Numbered from the stretch's first letter, positions 7,012-12,677 are shown. The stretch is DNA of 14,278 nucleotides from Metabacillus rhizolycopersici (GCF_020075705.1 NZ_JAIQUM010000098.1:1-14278); one strand, 5' to 3'. The notes: generated by a model not told the origin, from the sequence alone. Program-made: numbers and translations.

Positions 7012-7821
7012 ATGAGTTTATTACAACTAAATGAAGTAACTCATAGCTACGGATCCCGAACGTTTTTCAACTGGAAAGACCGTTCTAGAAACATCCTTTC
7101 TGACATTTCTCTCTCTATGGAGGAAGGAACTTGTTTAGGTTTGCTTGGTACGAGCGGAGCAGGTAAAAGTACCTTAGGAAAAGTGATTCTTGGTTTAGAA
7201 CGGCCGCAACACGGACAGGTTCTGTTTCAAGGGCATGATATTTATACCGCAGATAAGCATACTCGTCAAAAAATTCGTCGTGATCTTCAGGCTGTCTTTC
7301 AGGATTCCTACTCATCGGTCAACCCACGAATGACGGCCGAACAAATTATTGCTGAGCCGCTAGAAAACTATGAAAAGCTAACACCCGCTGAGCAAAAACG
7401 GACCGTTATTGAATTATTGGTAAGGGTAGGGCTAAGTGAAGAAGACTTAAAAAAACTCCCTCATCAATTTAGCGGTGGCCAATTACAGAGGATCAATATT
7501 GCAAGAGCCATCTCACTTAAGCCAAAGCTGATTGTCTTAGACGAAGCGGTCAGTAGTCTAGATATGGTGAATCAAACCCTGATTATCGAATTACTAAAGG
7601 AATTAAAAGCAGACTTCGGGTTATCGTTTCTTTTTATTACACATGATATTAAAGCTGCTTATACCATTAGTGATAGACTAGGTGTACTAGAAAAAGGAGA
7701 ATTGGTCGAGCTATACGATGAAAACAATCAGTTCTTTACTTCAGAACATCCTGTAGTAAATGAGATGAGAGATTCAATGCTTGCCGAACACCCACGTTTT
7801 CGTTCAGTTAGACGTGCTTAA
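7012..7821 (+). CDS. nikE: nickel/metallophore ABC transporter ATP-binding protein, NikE type
   Basis: The second ATPase, 269 residues. It has Walker A GTSGAGKST, Q-loop VFQDS followed by SSVNPRMTAEQII (the NikE/DppF hallmark), the signature FSGGQ, Walker B LIVLDEAVSSLD and H-loop ITHD. DEAVSSLD is the usual NikE form where most paralogues read DEPTSALD. AGGGG stands 7-8 nt before ATG, and the gap after nikD is 17 nt. It is the last gene of the operon; a terminator follows after about 27 nt. With this gene the importer is complete: one lipoprotein, two permeases and two ATPases. Confidence 0.84.
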   Translation: MSLLQLNEVTHSYGSRTFFNWKDRSRNILSDISLSMEEGTCLGLLGTSGAGKSTLGKVILGLERPQHGQVLFQGHDIYTADKHTRQKIRRDLQAVFQDSYSSVNPRMTAEQIIAEPLENYEKLTPAEQKRTVIELLVRVGLSEEDLKKLPHQFSGGQLQRINIARAISLKPKLIVLDEAVSSLDMVNQTLIIELLKELKADFGLSFLFITHDIKAAYTISDRLGVLEKGELVELYDENNQFFTSEHPVVNEMRDSMLAEHPRFRSVRRA

Positions 7822-7848
7822 TTTAAAAAGTATTTACATTTTTCGAAT

Positions 7849-7884
7849 GCCTCGATTTCATTTACAAAATCGGGGCTATTGTTT
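7849..7884 (+). terminator. terminator of the importer operon
   Basis: GCCTCGATTT pairs with AAATCGGGGC (10 bp, one G-T pair) across an 8-nt loop, followed by TATTGTTTTTATTT. It separates the five importer genes from the MATE gene, which may still receive read-through. Confidence 0.7.
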
Positions 7885-7916
7885 TTATTTGAAATGATAG
7901 AAGGAGGCCATACCGA

Positions 7917-9278
7917 ATGAATCATCGTGCGTACCTTACTTTGGCGATTCCCCTCACAATTTCAACTATGACAACGCCCTTGTTAGGTGCTGTTGATACA
8001 GCTGTTGTTGGGCAGCTTCCTGATCCAGCCTATATTGGAGGAGTTGCAATTGGGGCTCTAATTTTTAATACATTATATTGGGTATTCGGATTTTTACGGG
8101 TTAGTACATCTGCCTTTGCTGCACAAGCGAACGGGGCAAACGACTCAGATCAAGGAATACTTGCGTTATCCCGTCCATTTTTATTAGCTGTCGTGGTTGG
8201 GATTTGTTTTATTCTCTTACAATGGCCGATTGAATATTTGGCAATGATATTGTTTTCCGCTGATTCTGATGTTAGTAAGTTTGCAGCAGAATATTTTCGA
8301 ATCAGAATCTGGGGAGCACCCTTTACGTTGATAAACTATGTTATTCTTGGCTGGCTAATGGGGATGGGTAAGATTAAAGAATCATTATTTTTACAAGTGT
8401 TAATGAATGTTTTGAATATGATTTTGGCCATTCTTTTTGTCCATGTCTTTTCTTTTGCCGTAAAAGGGGTCGCTATGGCTGCTTTGATTGCTGAGGTGAT
8501 AGCCTTTATATTAGGGTTACTTATTGTGATGAAGGCATCACCATTTTTATGGAGATTCCCATCCTTTCAAGAACTAATAGATACTCAGTCTATGAAAAAG
8601 ATGTTTAACGTTAACAAGGATCTGTTTATTCGAACAATTTGTTTATTAGTCGTTATCAATATGTTTACAGCAAAAGGTGCTTCGTTTGGTACAGACATTC
8701 TAGCTGCAAATGCTGTACTTTTTCAAATTCATTACATCATGGCGTATTTCTTCGATGGGTTTGCAAATGCCACGAGTATTCTCGTAGGTAAAGCGGTAGG
8801 ATCAAATGACAAGGAATTATATAAAAAAACACTTACTTTATCAAAGCAATGGTCGGTGATTACGGCTTTTGTTATAGCCTGTGTATATGGATTATTTCAA
8901 GAACAAATTATTGCCCTTTTTACGAATCTACCTAGTATAATCGAACTTTCAACAAAATATGGAATTTGGATCAGTCTTTACCCGTTTGCCGCGTGTTTTG
9001 GCCTTGTCATTTATGGTGTCTTTACGGGAGCAACTGAAATTGCTCCCGTTCGAAACTCTATGATTTACGCAATGATCGTTTATATCCTTATACAAATTAT
9101 GATAACACCTATCTGGCATAACCATGGCCTATGGCTAGCTTTCATAGTTTATACGATTTGCCGATCTGGATTCCTAGTCATATATACTCCTAGATTAAAT
9201 AAAAAATTATTTGAAACAATGAGCGTAAAAAACATCGTCCGTAATAGTAATAACGCTACGTCCAGATCGTTAAAATAA
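7917..9278 (+). CDS. MATE family efflux transporter, DinF-type
   Basis: A 453-residue polytopic membrane protein with two MatE repeats and about 12 hydrophobic segments. The N-terminal run LAIPLTISTMTTPLLGAVDT, followed by AVVGQLPDPAYIGG and FGFLRVSTSAFAAQANG, is characteristic of the DinF branch. These proteins export organic cations or other small molecules in exchange for Na+ or H+. AGGAGG lies 9 nt before ATG. It sits 95 nt after the importer with a terminator between, so it may be co-regulated by read-through or have its own promoter. In Staphylococcus aureus a metallophore exporter is encoded next to a cnt-type importer (there an MFS protein). A similar pairing here is a hypothesis; multidrug export is the default reading. 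Confidence 0.82.
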   Translation: MNHRAYLTLAIPLTISTMTTPLLGAVDTAVVGQLPDPAYIGGVAIGALIFNTLYWVFGFLRVSTSAFAAQANGANDSDQGILALSRPFLLAVVVGICFILLQWPIEYLAMILFSADSDVSKFAAEYFRIRIWGAPFTLINYVILGWLMGMGKIKESLFLQVLMNVLNMILAILFVHVFSFAVKGVAMAALIAEVIAFILGLLIVMKASPFLWRFPSFQELIDTQSMKKMFNVNKDLFIRTICLLVVINMFTAKGASFGTDILAANAVLFQIHYIMAYFFDGFANATSILVGKAVGSNDKELYKKTLTLSKQWSVITAFVIACVYGLFQEQIIALFTNLPSIIELSTKYGIWISLYPFAACFGLVIYGVFTGATEIAPVRNSMIYAMIVYILIQIMITPIWHNHGLWLAFIVYTICRSGFLVIYTPRLNKKLFETMSVKNIVRNSNNATSRSLK

Positions 9279-9294
9279 CGAATAAGTAATATAG

Positions 9295-9450
9295 CTTGAA
9301 GGCGATAAGCTTTCAATGTACCGAAGATTACAGGCTGTTTTCGAACAACAAAATGGGAAAGTCATTAAAATTGAAGACATATCACAGTCTCTTCATGCCA
9401 TGACCAACGAGTTGAATCATGTAATGGATAAAATTGGGAACGAATTTTAA
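9295..9450 (+). pseudogene. short remnant ORF of unknown origin
   Basis: The frame opens at 9295 and ends in TAA at 9450. It includes an ATG at 9316 (44 residues, MYRRLQAVFEQQNGKVIKIE and then a helix LHAMTNELNHVMDKIGNEF) without a ribosome site. The pattern (charged helix, short turn, amphipathic helix) looks like the C-terminal tail of a larger protein cut at its N-terminal side. I do not recognise the family. A terminator follows, which suggests it marks the end of a former transcription unit. Confidence 0.4.
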
Positions 9451-9465
9451 GTTACAAAAGAACTT

Positions 9466-9486
9466 GGAGTTGCAACTCCCTTTTTT
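9466..9486 (+). terminator. short intrinsic terminator
   Basis: GGAGT, loop TGCA, ACTCC, then C and six T. It stands 15 nt after the stop of the remnant ORF. The stem is short but GC-rich and the T-run is good. Confidence 0.55.
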
Positions 9487-9578
9487 ATGGTGCTAACTTG
9501 CAGTTTAGTTGATGAAGAAGTAACCAATATGGTTCTCTTTAATTATTTAGAATGATAAAGTGGGGATAGAAAGATATT

Positions 9579-10115
9579 ATGGTTGAACTAAAATATTTTG
9601 AACGGTCAGATTTCAAGCAACTTATTGATTGGGTTGATTCACCTGAATTCTTACTTCAATGGGGAGGTCCTGGGTTTGATTACCCCTTGAATGATACTCA
9701 ATTAGAAAACTACATAGAGAATGCCAATAACGAAAATGCAGATACATTGGTGTATAAAGTAATTGATAAAGAAACTAGAGAAGTTATTGGACATATCTCT
9801 TTAGGGAAAATTGATAGAAAAAACCAATCTGCAAGAATGGGAAAAGTATTAGTCGGTAATAATACCGCAAGAGGTAAAGGAATAGGTCAGCAAATGATTA
9901 AGGAAGTCCTTAAGATTGCATTTGATGGACTTAAATTACATAGAGTTAGTCTTGGTGTATTTGACTTTAACGTTCCTGCAATCGCCTGTTACGAAAAAGC
10001 AGGATTTATAAAAGAAGGTTTACATAGAGATTCACGAAAAAATGGTAATGAATACTGGAGTTTATGGGAAATGAGTATCTTAGAAAATGAATGGTCGGAA
10101 ACAAGAAACATTTAG
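9579..10115 (+). CDS. GNAT family N-acetyltransferase (RimJ/RimL-like)
   Basis: A 178-residue acetyltransferase of the Acetyltransf_3 type. The acetyl-CoA pyrophosphate loop is ARGKGIGQQM (R/Q-x-x-G-x-G/A), preceded by the strand VIGHISLGKID and followed by HRVSLGVFDFNVPAIACYEK and AGFIKEG, which form the conserved C-terminal half. The substrate cannot be told; relatives acetylate protein N-termini, aminoglycosides or small amines. The start is supported by homology-like spacing (MVELKYFERSDFKQLIDW) but the ribosome site is poor (GGGGA about 14 nt upstream). It lies between two remnants and has no obvious operon partner. Confidence 0.8.
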   Translation: MVELKYFERSDFKQLIDWVDSPEFLLQWGGPGFDYPLNDTQLENYIENANNENADTLVYKVIDKETREVIGHISLGKIDRKNQSARMGKVLVGNNTARGKGIGQQMIKEVLKIAFDGLKLHRVSLGVFDFNVPAIACYEKAGFIKEGLHRDSRKNGNEYWSLWEMSILENEWSETRNI

Positions 10116-10138
10116 ACTTCTTGAACTAAACCAGCTAA

Positions 10139-10444
10139 TCGAAGCAAACCAATTATTCCATATTAGGACTCAATGTTGTTGAGAACAATATTGAAGATCT
10201 AATCGAAACAGATCTATATCAGATGTGTCTTCGTAACCAAGAACTGTTACCCTTAAGTTGTAAAGCTTGTTCCCTTTATACAATTTGTGGGGGAGGGTAT
10301 ATGCCCCATAGATGGAAAAGTCAGACTGGTTTCTCAAATCCCAGCGTTCATTGTAATGACCTATACGATGTAATTACACATATACATACTAGAGTTGTTA
10401 AAGATTTGACTGTATCGAAGGTCAACTTTCAAACGGGAACGTAG
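10139..10444 (+). pseudogene. radical SAM / SPASM enzyme, C-terminal remnant
   Basis: About 100 open codons end in TAG. They contain CKACSLYTICGGGYMPHRW and then FSNPSVHCNDLYDVITHI. Cys-x2-Cys-x5-Cys-Gly-Gly-Gly-Tyr-x-Pro-His-Arg with the later Asn-Pro-Ser-Val-x-Cys is the SPASM domain end of radical-SAM peptide-maturase-like proteins, which binds auxiliary iron-sulfur clusters. The radical-SAM core (CxxxCxxC) and a start codon are absent; an in-frame stop lies at 10136-10138. ATG 10223 has no ribosome site. It follows the GNAT gene by 24 nt, so DNA was probably deleted at this junction. It may be a relic of a peptide-modification locus. Confidence 0.65.
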
Positions 10445-10530
10445 CGTCGTATGTCCATTGCGTTCTGCAGAAAATGATAGAGTCTTACAATAAGAGGTAT
10501 ACCATTAAACAATTAGAAATAATAACTATC

Positions 10531-10562
10531 AGCCTTCTAGGTGTCCTAGTAAGGCTCTTTTT
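10531..10562 (+). terminator. intrinsic terminator after the SPASM remnant
   Basis: AGCCTTCTAGG and CCTAGTAAGGCT pair (11 bp with one bulged T) across a 3-4 nt loop, then CTTTTT. It is probably the original terminator of the truncated radical-SAM gene. Confidence 0.65.
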
Positions 10563-10732
10563 CTGTGGGCAGCTCTAACAACATAAAAAATAAAACGAGA
10601 ATGTTCTTTAACAAACGAACGGGTAGCGTTAGTAAAACAAGAATCACATGTAATCGTCACACAATCGCGAAATGATTCCTCTCCATCTCCTTAAGTACTC
10701 GTCATAAAAGTGCTAGTGATTCATCCTTATCA
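10563..10732. other. non-coding spacer
   Basis: No coding frame, tRNA-like fold or convincing promoter seen on either strand. It separates the eroded region from the cassette array. Confidence 0.35.
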
Positions 10733-10771
10733 AAAAATGGTTGGTTATCTAAATGATATCCAACCATTTTT
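10733..10771 (+). terminator. terminator abutting dif-like site B
   Basis: AAAAATGGTTGG pairs perfectly with CCAACCATTTTT (12 bp). Inside is a T-T mismatch and a further TATC/GATA stem around the loop TAAAT. The A/T-rich arms would work in both directions. No gene remains directly upstream, so its cassette gene seems lost. Site B starts on the next base. Confidence 0.65.
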
Positions 10772-10800
10772 GTTACCTATAATATCTGATTATGAGAACT
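10772..10800 (+). other. dif-like Xer site B
   Basis: XerC-like arm GTTACCTATAA, 7-bp spacer TATCTGA, XerD-like arm TTATGAGAACT (two differences from dif consensus). It is followed by TAGTTTAATATAGA, a looser version of the extension after A and C. Same orientation as the other sites; it opens the SinI-like cassette. Confidence 0.6.
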
Positions 10801-10885
10801 AGTTTAATATAGAAAGCACCCTCATAAAATTTTTATATAAATCGAATTATAAAATAAAGCGCTCCCAATTGTCAGGAGGTTAATG

Positions 10886-11029
10886 ATGGAAAATAAACAA
10901 TTAGATGAAAAATGGCTTCGACTAGTCAAAGAGTTAATAAAATCTGACGTATCTAAAGAAAATTTTAGAGCGTTTATAGAATCTAAAAAACTTGAAAAAG
11001 AAAATAAAAAGAGGTTGGGTACCCTTTAG
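10886..11029 (+). CDS. SinI-family anti-repressor-like small protein
   Basis: A 47-residue protein. QLDEKWLRLVKELIKSDVSK followed by ENFRAFIESKK matches the SinI dimerisation fold (LDxEWxxLxxEA...IS.EEIRxFL). In B. subtilis this binds SinR and relieves repression of biofilm matrix genes. No SinR-like DNA-binding partner lies in the window, so it probably acts on a chromosomal SinR/SlrR relative. AGGAGG (10874-10879) is six bases before ATG 10886; ATG 10883 directly precedes it and would add one Met. The gene is too short for standard ORF cut-offs. Its last codons form the 5' arm of its own terminator. It is the only gene between sites B and C. Confidence 0.75.
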   Translation: MENKQLDEKWLRLVKELIKSDVSKENFRAFIESKKLEKENKKRLGTL

Positions 11030-11045
11030 GTACCCAACCTCTTTT
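11010..11045 (+). terminator. terminator of the SinI-like cassette
   Basis: AGAGGTTGGGTACC pairs perfectly with GGTACCCAACCTCT (14 bp) across the loop CTTTA, then TTTT. The stop codon TAG overlaps the loop and 3' arm, and the T-run overlaps the first bases of site C. Confidence 0.85.
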
Positions 11046-11070
11046 GCCTATAATTTACATTATGTGAACT
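11043..11070 (+). other. dif-like Xer site C
   Basis: Arms TTTGCCTATAA and TTATGTGAACT with a 6-bp spacer TTTACA. The XerD arm differs from consensus at one base. The following TAGATTTGTATAGAGTATT is nearly identical to the extension after site A, about 10.9 kb away. It separates the SinI-like and SR1P cassettes. Confidence 0.7.
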
Positions 11071-11180
11071 AGATTTGTATAGAGTATTTATCTGATCCTT
11101 AAAATTCTTTTATGAAGTTAAAAAACAACCACCCAAAGGGTCATCGGAAATTGGGTTACATTTAGCATTATCCCTTGAAA

Positions 11181-11191
11181 TGTGTTATACA
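11181..11191 (+). promoter_or_regulatory. candidate CcpN operator
   Basis: TGTGTTATACA fits every position of the CcpN box as I recall it (TRTGHYATAYW). It is 8 nt upstream of the -35. In B. subtilis CcpN represses sr1 under glycolytic conditions, so its presence before an SR1P gene is meaningful. The consensus is quoted from memory. Confidence 0.55.
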
Positions 11192-11199
11192 ATTTATGA

Positions 11200-11228
11200 T
11201 TGACAAATTAAATCTGACATACTATTAT
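11200..11228 (+). promoter_or_regulatory. promoter of the SR1P/SR1-like transcript
   Basis: TTGACA (11200-11205), a 17-nt spacer and TATTAT (11223-11228). An overlapping TATAAT at 11226 would need a 20-nt spacer. Transcription should start near 11235. Confidence 0.65.
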
Positions 11229-11241
11229 AATATTAACAAAT

Positions 11242-11255
11242 AAAAAACGCTTACA
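11242..11255 (+). promoter_or_regulatory. cre-like half-palindrome (CcpA)
   Basis: AAAAAACGCTTACA reads TGTAAGCGTTTTTT on the other strand. The left half of the cre consensus (TGTAANCGNT) is complete and the right half has lost its CA. It is just downstream of the start point. In B. subtilis sr1 is also CcpA-controlled. Confidence 0.4.
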
Positions 11256-11311
11256 TTTTAAAAGGTTAGAATTGTCTATCTCATAAAATTCAAACAAGGG
11301 GAGTTTTTCTA

Positions 11312-11434
11312 ATGGGAACTATCATTTGCCAAATTTGCAATAACACAATTGAACATTTTGAGAATGAGAAAGTATCAACTTTGTACGGACAATGCACTTG
11401 CTGTGATAAAAAACAAAAGAAGGCTTCTAAATAA
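11312..11434 (+). CDS. GapA-binding peptide SR1P
   Basis: A 40-residue peptide. MGTIICQICNNTIEHFENEK followed by VSTLYGQC matches the SR1P family (MGTIVCQ-x-C ... YFE-x-EK-x-x-x-LYG-x-C). In B. subtilis SR1P binds the glycolytic enzyme GapA and, through it, stimulates RNase J1. Cys6/Cys9 and Cys28, Cys30, Cys31 give a possible zinc-binding set. The C-terminus KKQKKASK is basic. GGGGAG lies 9 nt before the ATG. It is the only gene between dif-like sites C and D, with its own promoter, CcpN/CcpA-like sites and terminators, so it is a self-contained regulatory cassette. It is too short for standard ORF cut-offs. Confidence 0.85.
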   Translation: MGTIICQICNNTIEHFENEKVSTLYGQCTCCDKKQKKASK

Positions 11435-11451
11435 TTCAAGCATAAATCAGT

Positions 11452-11494
11452 ACTATAAAAACCGTTCTCAACATTTGAGAACGGTTTTTATAGT
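11452..11494 (+). terminator. SR1P/SR1 terminator (bidirectional)
   Basis: A perfect 20-bp stem (arms 11452-11471 and 11475-11494, core ACCGTTCTCAA/TTGAGAACGGT) closes on the 3-nt loop CAT. Its T-rich 3' arm follows the GC core, and the A-rich 5' arm makes it symmetrical. Confidence 0.85.
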
Positions 11495-11614
11495 TAATAA
11501 ATCATCAATATATGGTATTTTTCTCAGGGTAATAATCAAATACGTAACTAAAAAAGAAACAAACCCCCTTTTTCTTCAGATAACTTTTTGAAAAAGTAGT
11601 TTGTCTATACTCTG

Positions 11615-11643
11615 AACCCCTCAGATAAATCTGAGGGGTTTTT
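11615..11643 (+). terminator. second terminator, abutting site D
   Basis: AACCCCTCAGAT pairs perfectly with ATCTGAGGGGTT (12 bp, the innermost pairs opening to form a loop), then TTT. It lies about 120 nt after the SR1P terminator with no gene between, as if it once ended another gene. Site D starts two bases later. Confidence 0.8.
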
Positions 11644-11644
11644 G

Positions 11645-11673
11645 AGTGCTAATAATCAGTGATTATGTTAACT
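11645..11673 (+). other. dif-like Xer site D
   Basis: XerC-like arm AGTGCTAATAA, 7-bp spacer TCAGTGA, XerD-like arm TTATGTTAACT, which is an exact consensus match. The XerC arm is the weakest part. Followed by ATATGTGAATA. It separates the SR1P cassette from the next small gene. Confidence 0.6.
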
Positions 11674-11806
11674 ATATGTGAATAAAACAGCCATTTACAT
11701 AACTGTAGGTAAACTTTTACAATACTTTATAAATCCTTAACAAAACTTTAACAAGTGAACTTTAATATATAATTTGAAAGCAACATAATCTGGGGAGGAA
11801 CAACTC

Positions 11807-11971
11807 GTGGCTATCGGTTCTAGTGTGATATTTAGAGGAGAAAAGTATAAAATTATATGGTTATATGATAATGGTACTTGTGAGATCAAGAAAAAGGATT
11901 CATTAGGCCAAGTTGAATTAGTGCAACTTTCTGAGCTTAAAATCTTTGAAAAAAACATCGATTTCTGCTGA
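11807..11971 (+). CDS. small protein of unknown function (cassette gene)
   Basis: A 54-residue protein starting with GTG; GGGGAGG lies 8 nt before it and there is no competing ATG. The sequence MAIGSSVIFRGEKYKIIWLY, then a turn DNGTC, EIKKKDSLGQVELV and LSELKIFEK, suggests a small all-beta fold resembling an SH3-like barrel with alternating hydrophobic strands. It has no signal peptide or membrane segment. I do not recognise a named family. It is the only gene between sites D and E, with a terminator-like hairpin overlapping its stop codon, matching its neighbours' layout. Confidence 0.6.
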   Translation: MAIGSSVIFRGEKYKIIWLYDNGTCEIKKKDSLGQVELVQLSELKIFEKNIDFC

Positions 11972-11985
11972 ATCTGATGGTTTTT
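11956..11985 (+). terminator. weak terminator-like hairpin before site E
   Basis: CATCGATT pairs with AATC-GATG (one bulged T) across a 7-nt loop, followed by GTTTTT. It overlaps the stop codon of the small gene and ends one base before site E. Confidence 0.4.
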
Positions 11986-11986
11986 G

Positions 11987-12014
11987 ATTATCTATAAAGC
12001 TGATTATGGTAACT
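11987..12014 (+). other. dif-like Xer site E
   Basis: Arms ATTATCTATAA and TTATGGTAACT with a 6-bp spacer AGCTGA. The XerD arm has two adjacent differences from consensus. Followed by TAGATTTGT as at site C. It closes the cassette array on the right. Confidence 0.65.
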
Positions 12015-12121
12015 AGATTTGTTTTAACTTGTAAAAAATGTCGTAAGCTTGAATTTTCAAAAATATAAATTCAAAATGATTCACTCTCTCTTCCATCTCT
12101 TTCTTTTCTCTTGTCCTGTGT

Positions 12122-12223
12122 GTGGGTAGTGGGAGTGGATCATCTACCAGCATCTACTATCCGTTCGTCCTCATTGTCCTCTTTATCTTAGTCCCTATTC
12201 TCATTGTGGTAGTGAGTAGTTGA
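12122..12223 (+). CDS. possible small hydrophobic protein (YjcZ-like?)
   Basis: From GTG 12122 the frame reads VGSGSGSSTSIYYPFVLIVL and FILVPILIVVVSS, then TGA. A glycine/serine-rich head followed by FVLIVLFIL resembles the YjcZ family of tiny sporulation proteins. No ribosome site precedes it, and the upstream frame is pyrimidine-rich with a stop at 12077. It may be a decayed copy or a chance frame. Confidence 0.25.
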   Translation: MGSGSGSSTSIYYPFVLIVLFILVPILIVVVSS

Positions 12224-12525
12224 CCACGTTCTTAAGGATTCTCAAGAATGAAATCTCCTAAAAATAACAGAGTCATAACTTAAAAATTTTGGCACTATTT
12301 TTAAAGTGTTGAATTATCAAGGTACTGAAAGGTTTCATATCTTGTCGTCAAAAGTAGAAAAGATTGTGAACAATTGTACTTAAGCTAAAACGCCCTTTTT
12401 GTTGAAATTATTGTACAAACGGTGCAGTTTAGTTAAAGAGTGGTGTTTGTTCTATGTCCAAAAATTGAGCGAATTTATTGAAGAACATTCAGTAAAGAAA
12501 TTATTTCTATGAATTAATACTAGGT
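12224..12525. other. non-coding region
   Basis: No gene, RNA fold or promoter that I can support on either strand. It shares the short word TGCAGTTTAGTT (12423-12434) with 9498-9509. Confidence 0.35.
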
Positions 12526-12545
12526 AATACTTACTAACAAGTATT
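12526..12545. promoter_or_regulatory. palindrome, possible regulator-binding site
   Basis: AATACTT-ACTAAC-AAGTATT is a 7-6-7 dyad. The ACTT...AAGT core with this spacing resembles operators of HxlR-type regulators, but no such regulator lies in the window. It is about 130 bp before the DinB-family gene. Confidence 0.35.
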
Positions 12546-12631
12546 TATTCAAGATATGGTGTCTCAGTTTTTATCAGAAAATAAGAATATTCGAAATTTT
12601 ATAATGAAAATTAATATTATTCGTTTTATAA

Positions 12632-12656
12632 TTATAGTGGAGTTAATTCACTATAA
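12632..12656. promoter_or_regulatory. palindrome in the leader of the DinB-family gene
   Basis: TTATAGTG and CACTATAA form a perfect 8-bp dyad with a 9-nt centre. It ends 8 nt before the GGGGGT ribosome site. It could be an operator or an mRNA hairpin that limits ribosome access. Confidence 0.4.
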
Positions 12657-12677
12657 ATAATCTTGGGGGTGTTTGCC

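Larger units (their letters stand above)
11236..11494 (+). ncRNA. SR1-like dual-function RNA (candidate)
   Basis: A transcript from the promoter at 11200-11228 to the terminator at 11475-11494 would be about 260 nt and encode SR1P. In B. subtilis the SR1 RNA both encodes SR1P and base-pairs with ahrC mRNA. Here only the peptide gene, regulation and terminator can be seen; antisense pairing cannot be tested without the target. Confidence 0.4.

Noticed and set aside
9481..9500. TTATGGTGCTAACT after the terminator at 9466-9486, resembling an XerD arm
   Set aside because: It has extra bases inside the arm and no XerC-like arm at the right distance.
11349..11591. 80-residue ORF overlapping SR1P
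   Set aside because: It reads through the SR1P terminator hairpin in another frame and has no ribosome site; SR1P is the real gene.
11737..11958. 73-residue minus-strand ORF
   Set aside because: Antisense to the 54-residue gene, which has a strong ribosome site.
12556..12660. 34-residue ORF starting ATGGTGTCTCAG upstream of the DinB-family gene
   Set aside because: No ribosome site, Ile/Asn-rich composition typical of A/T-rich spacer, and it runs through the palindrome at 12632-12656.
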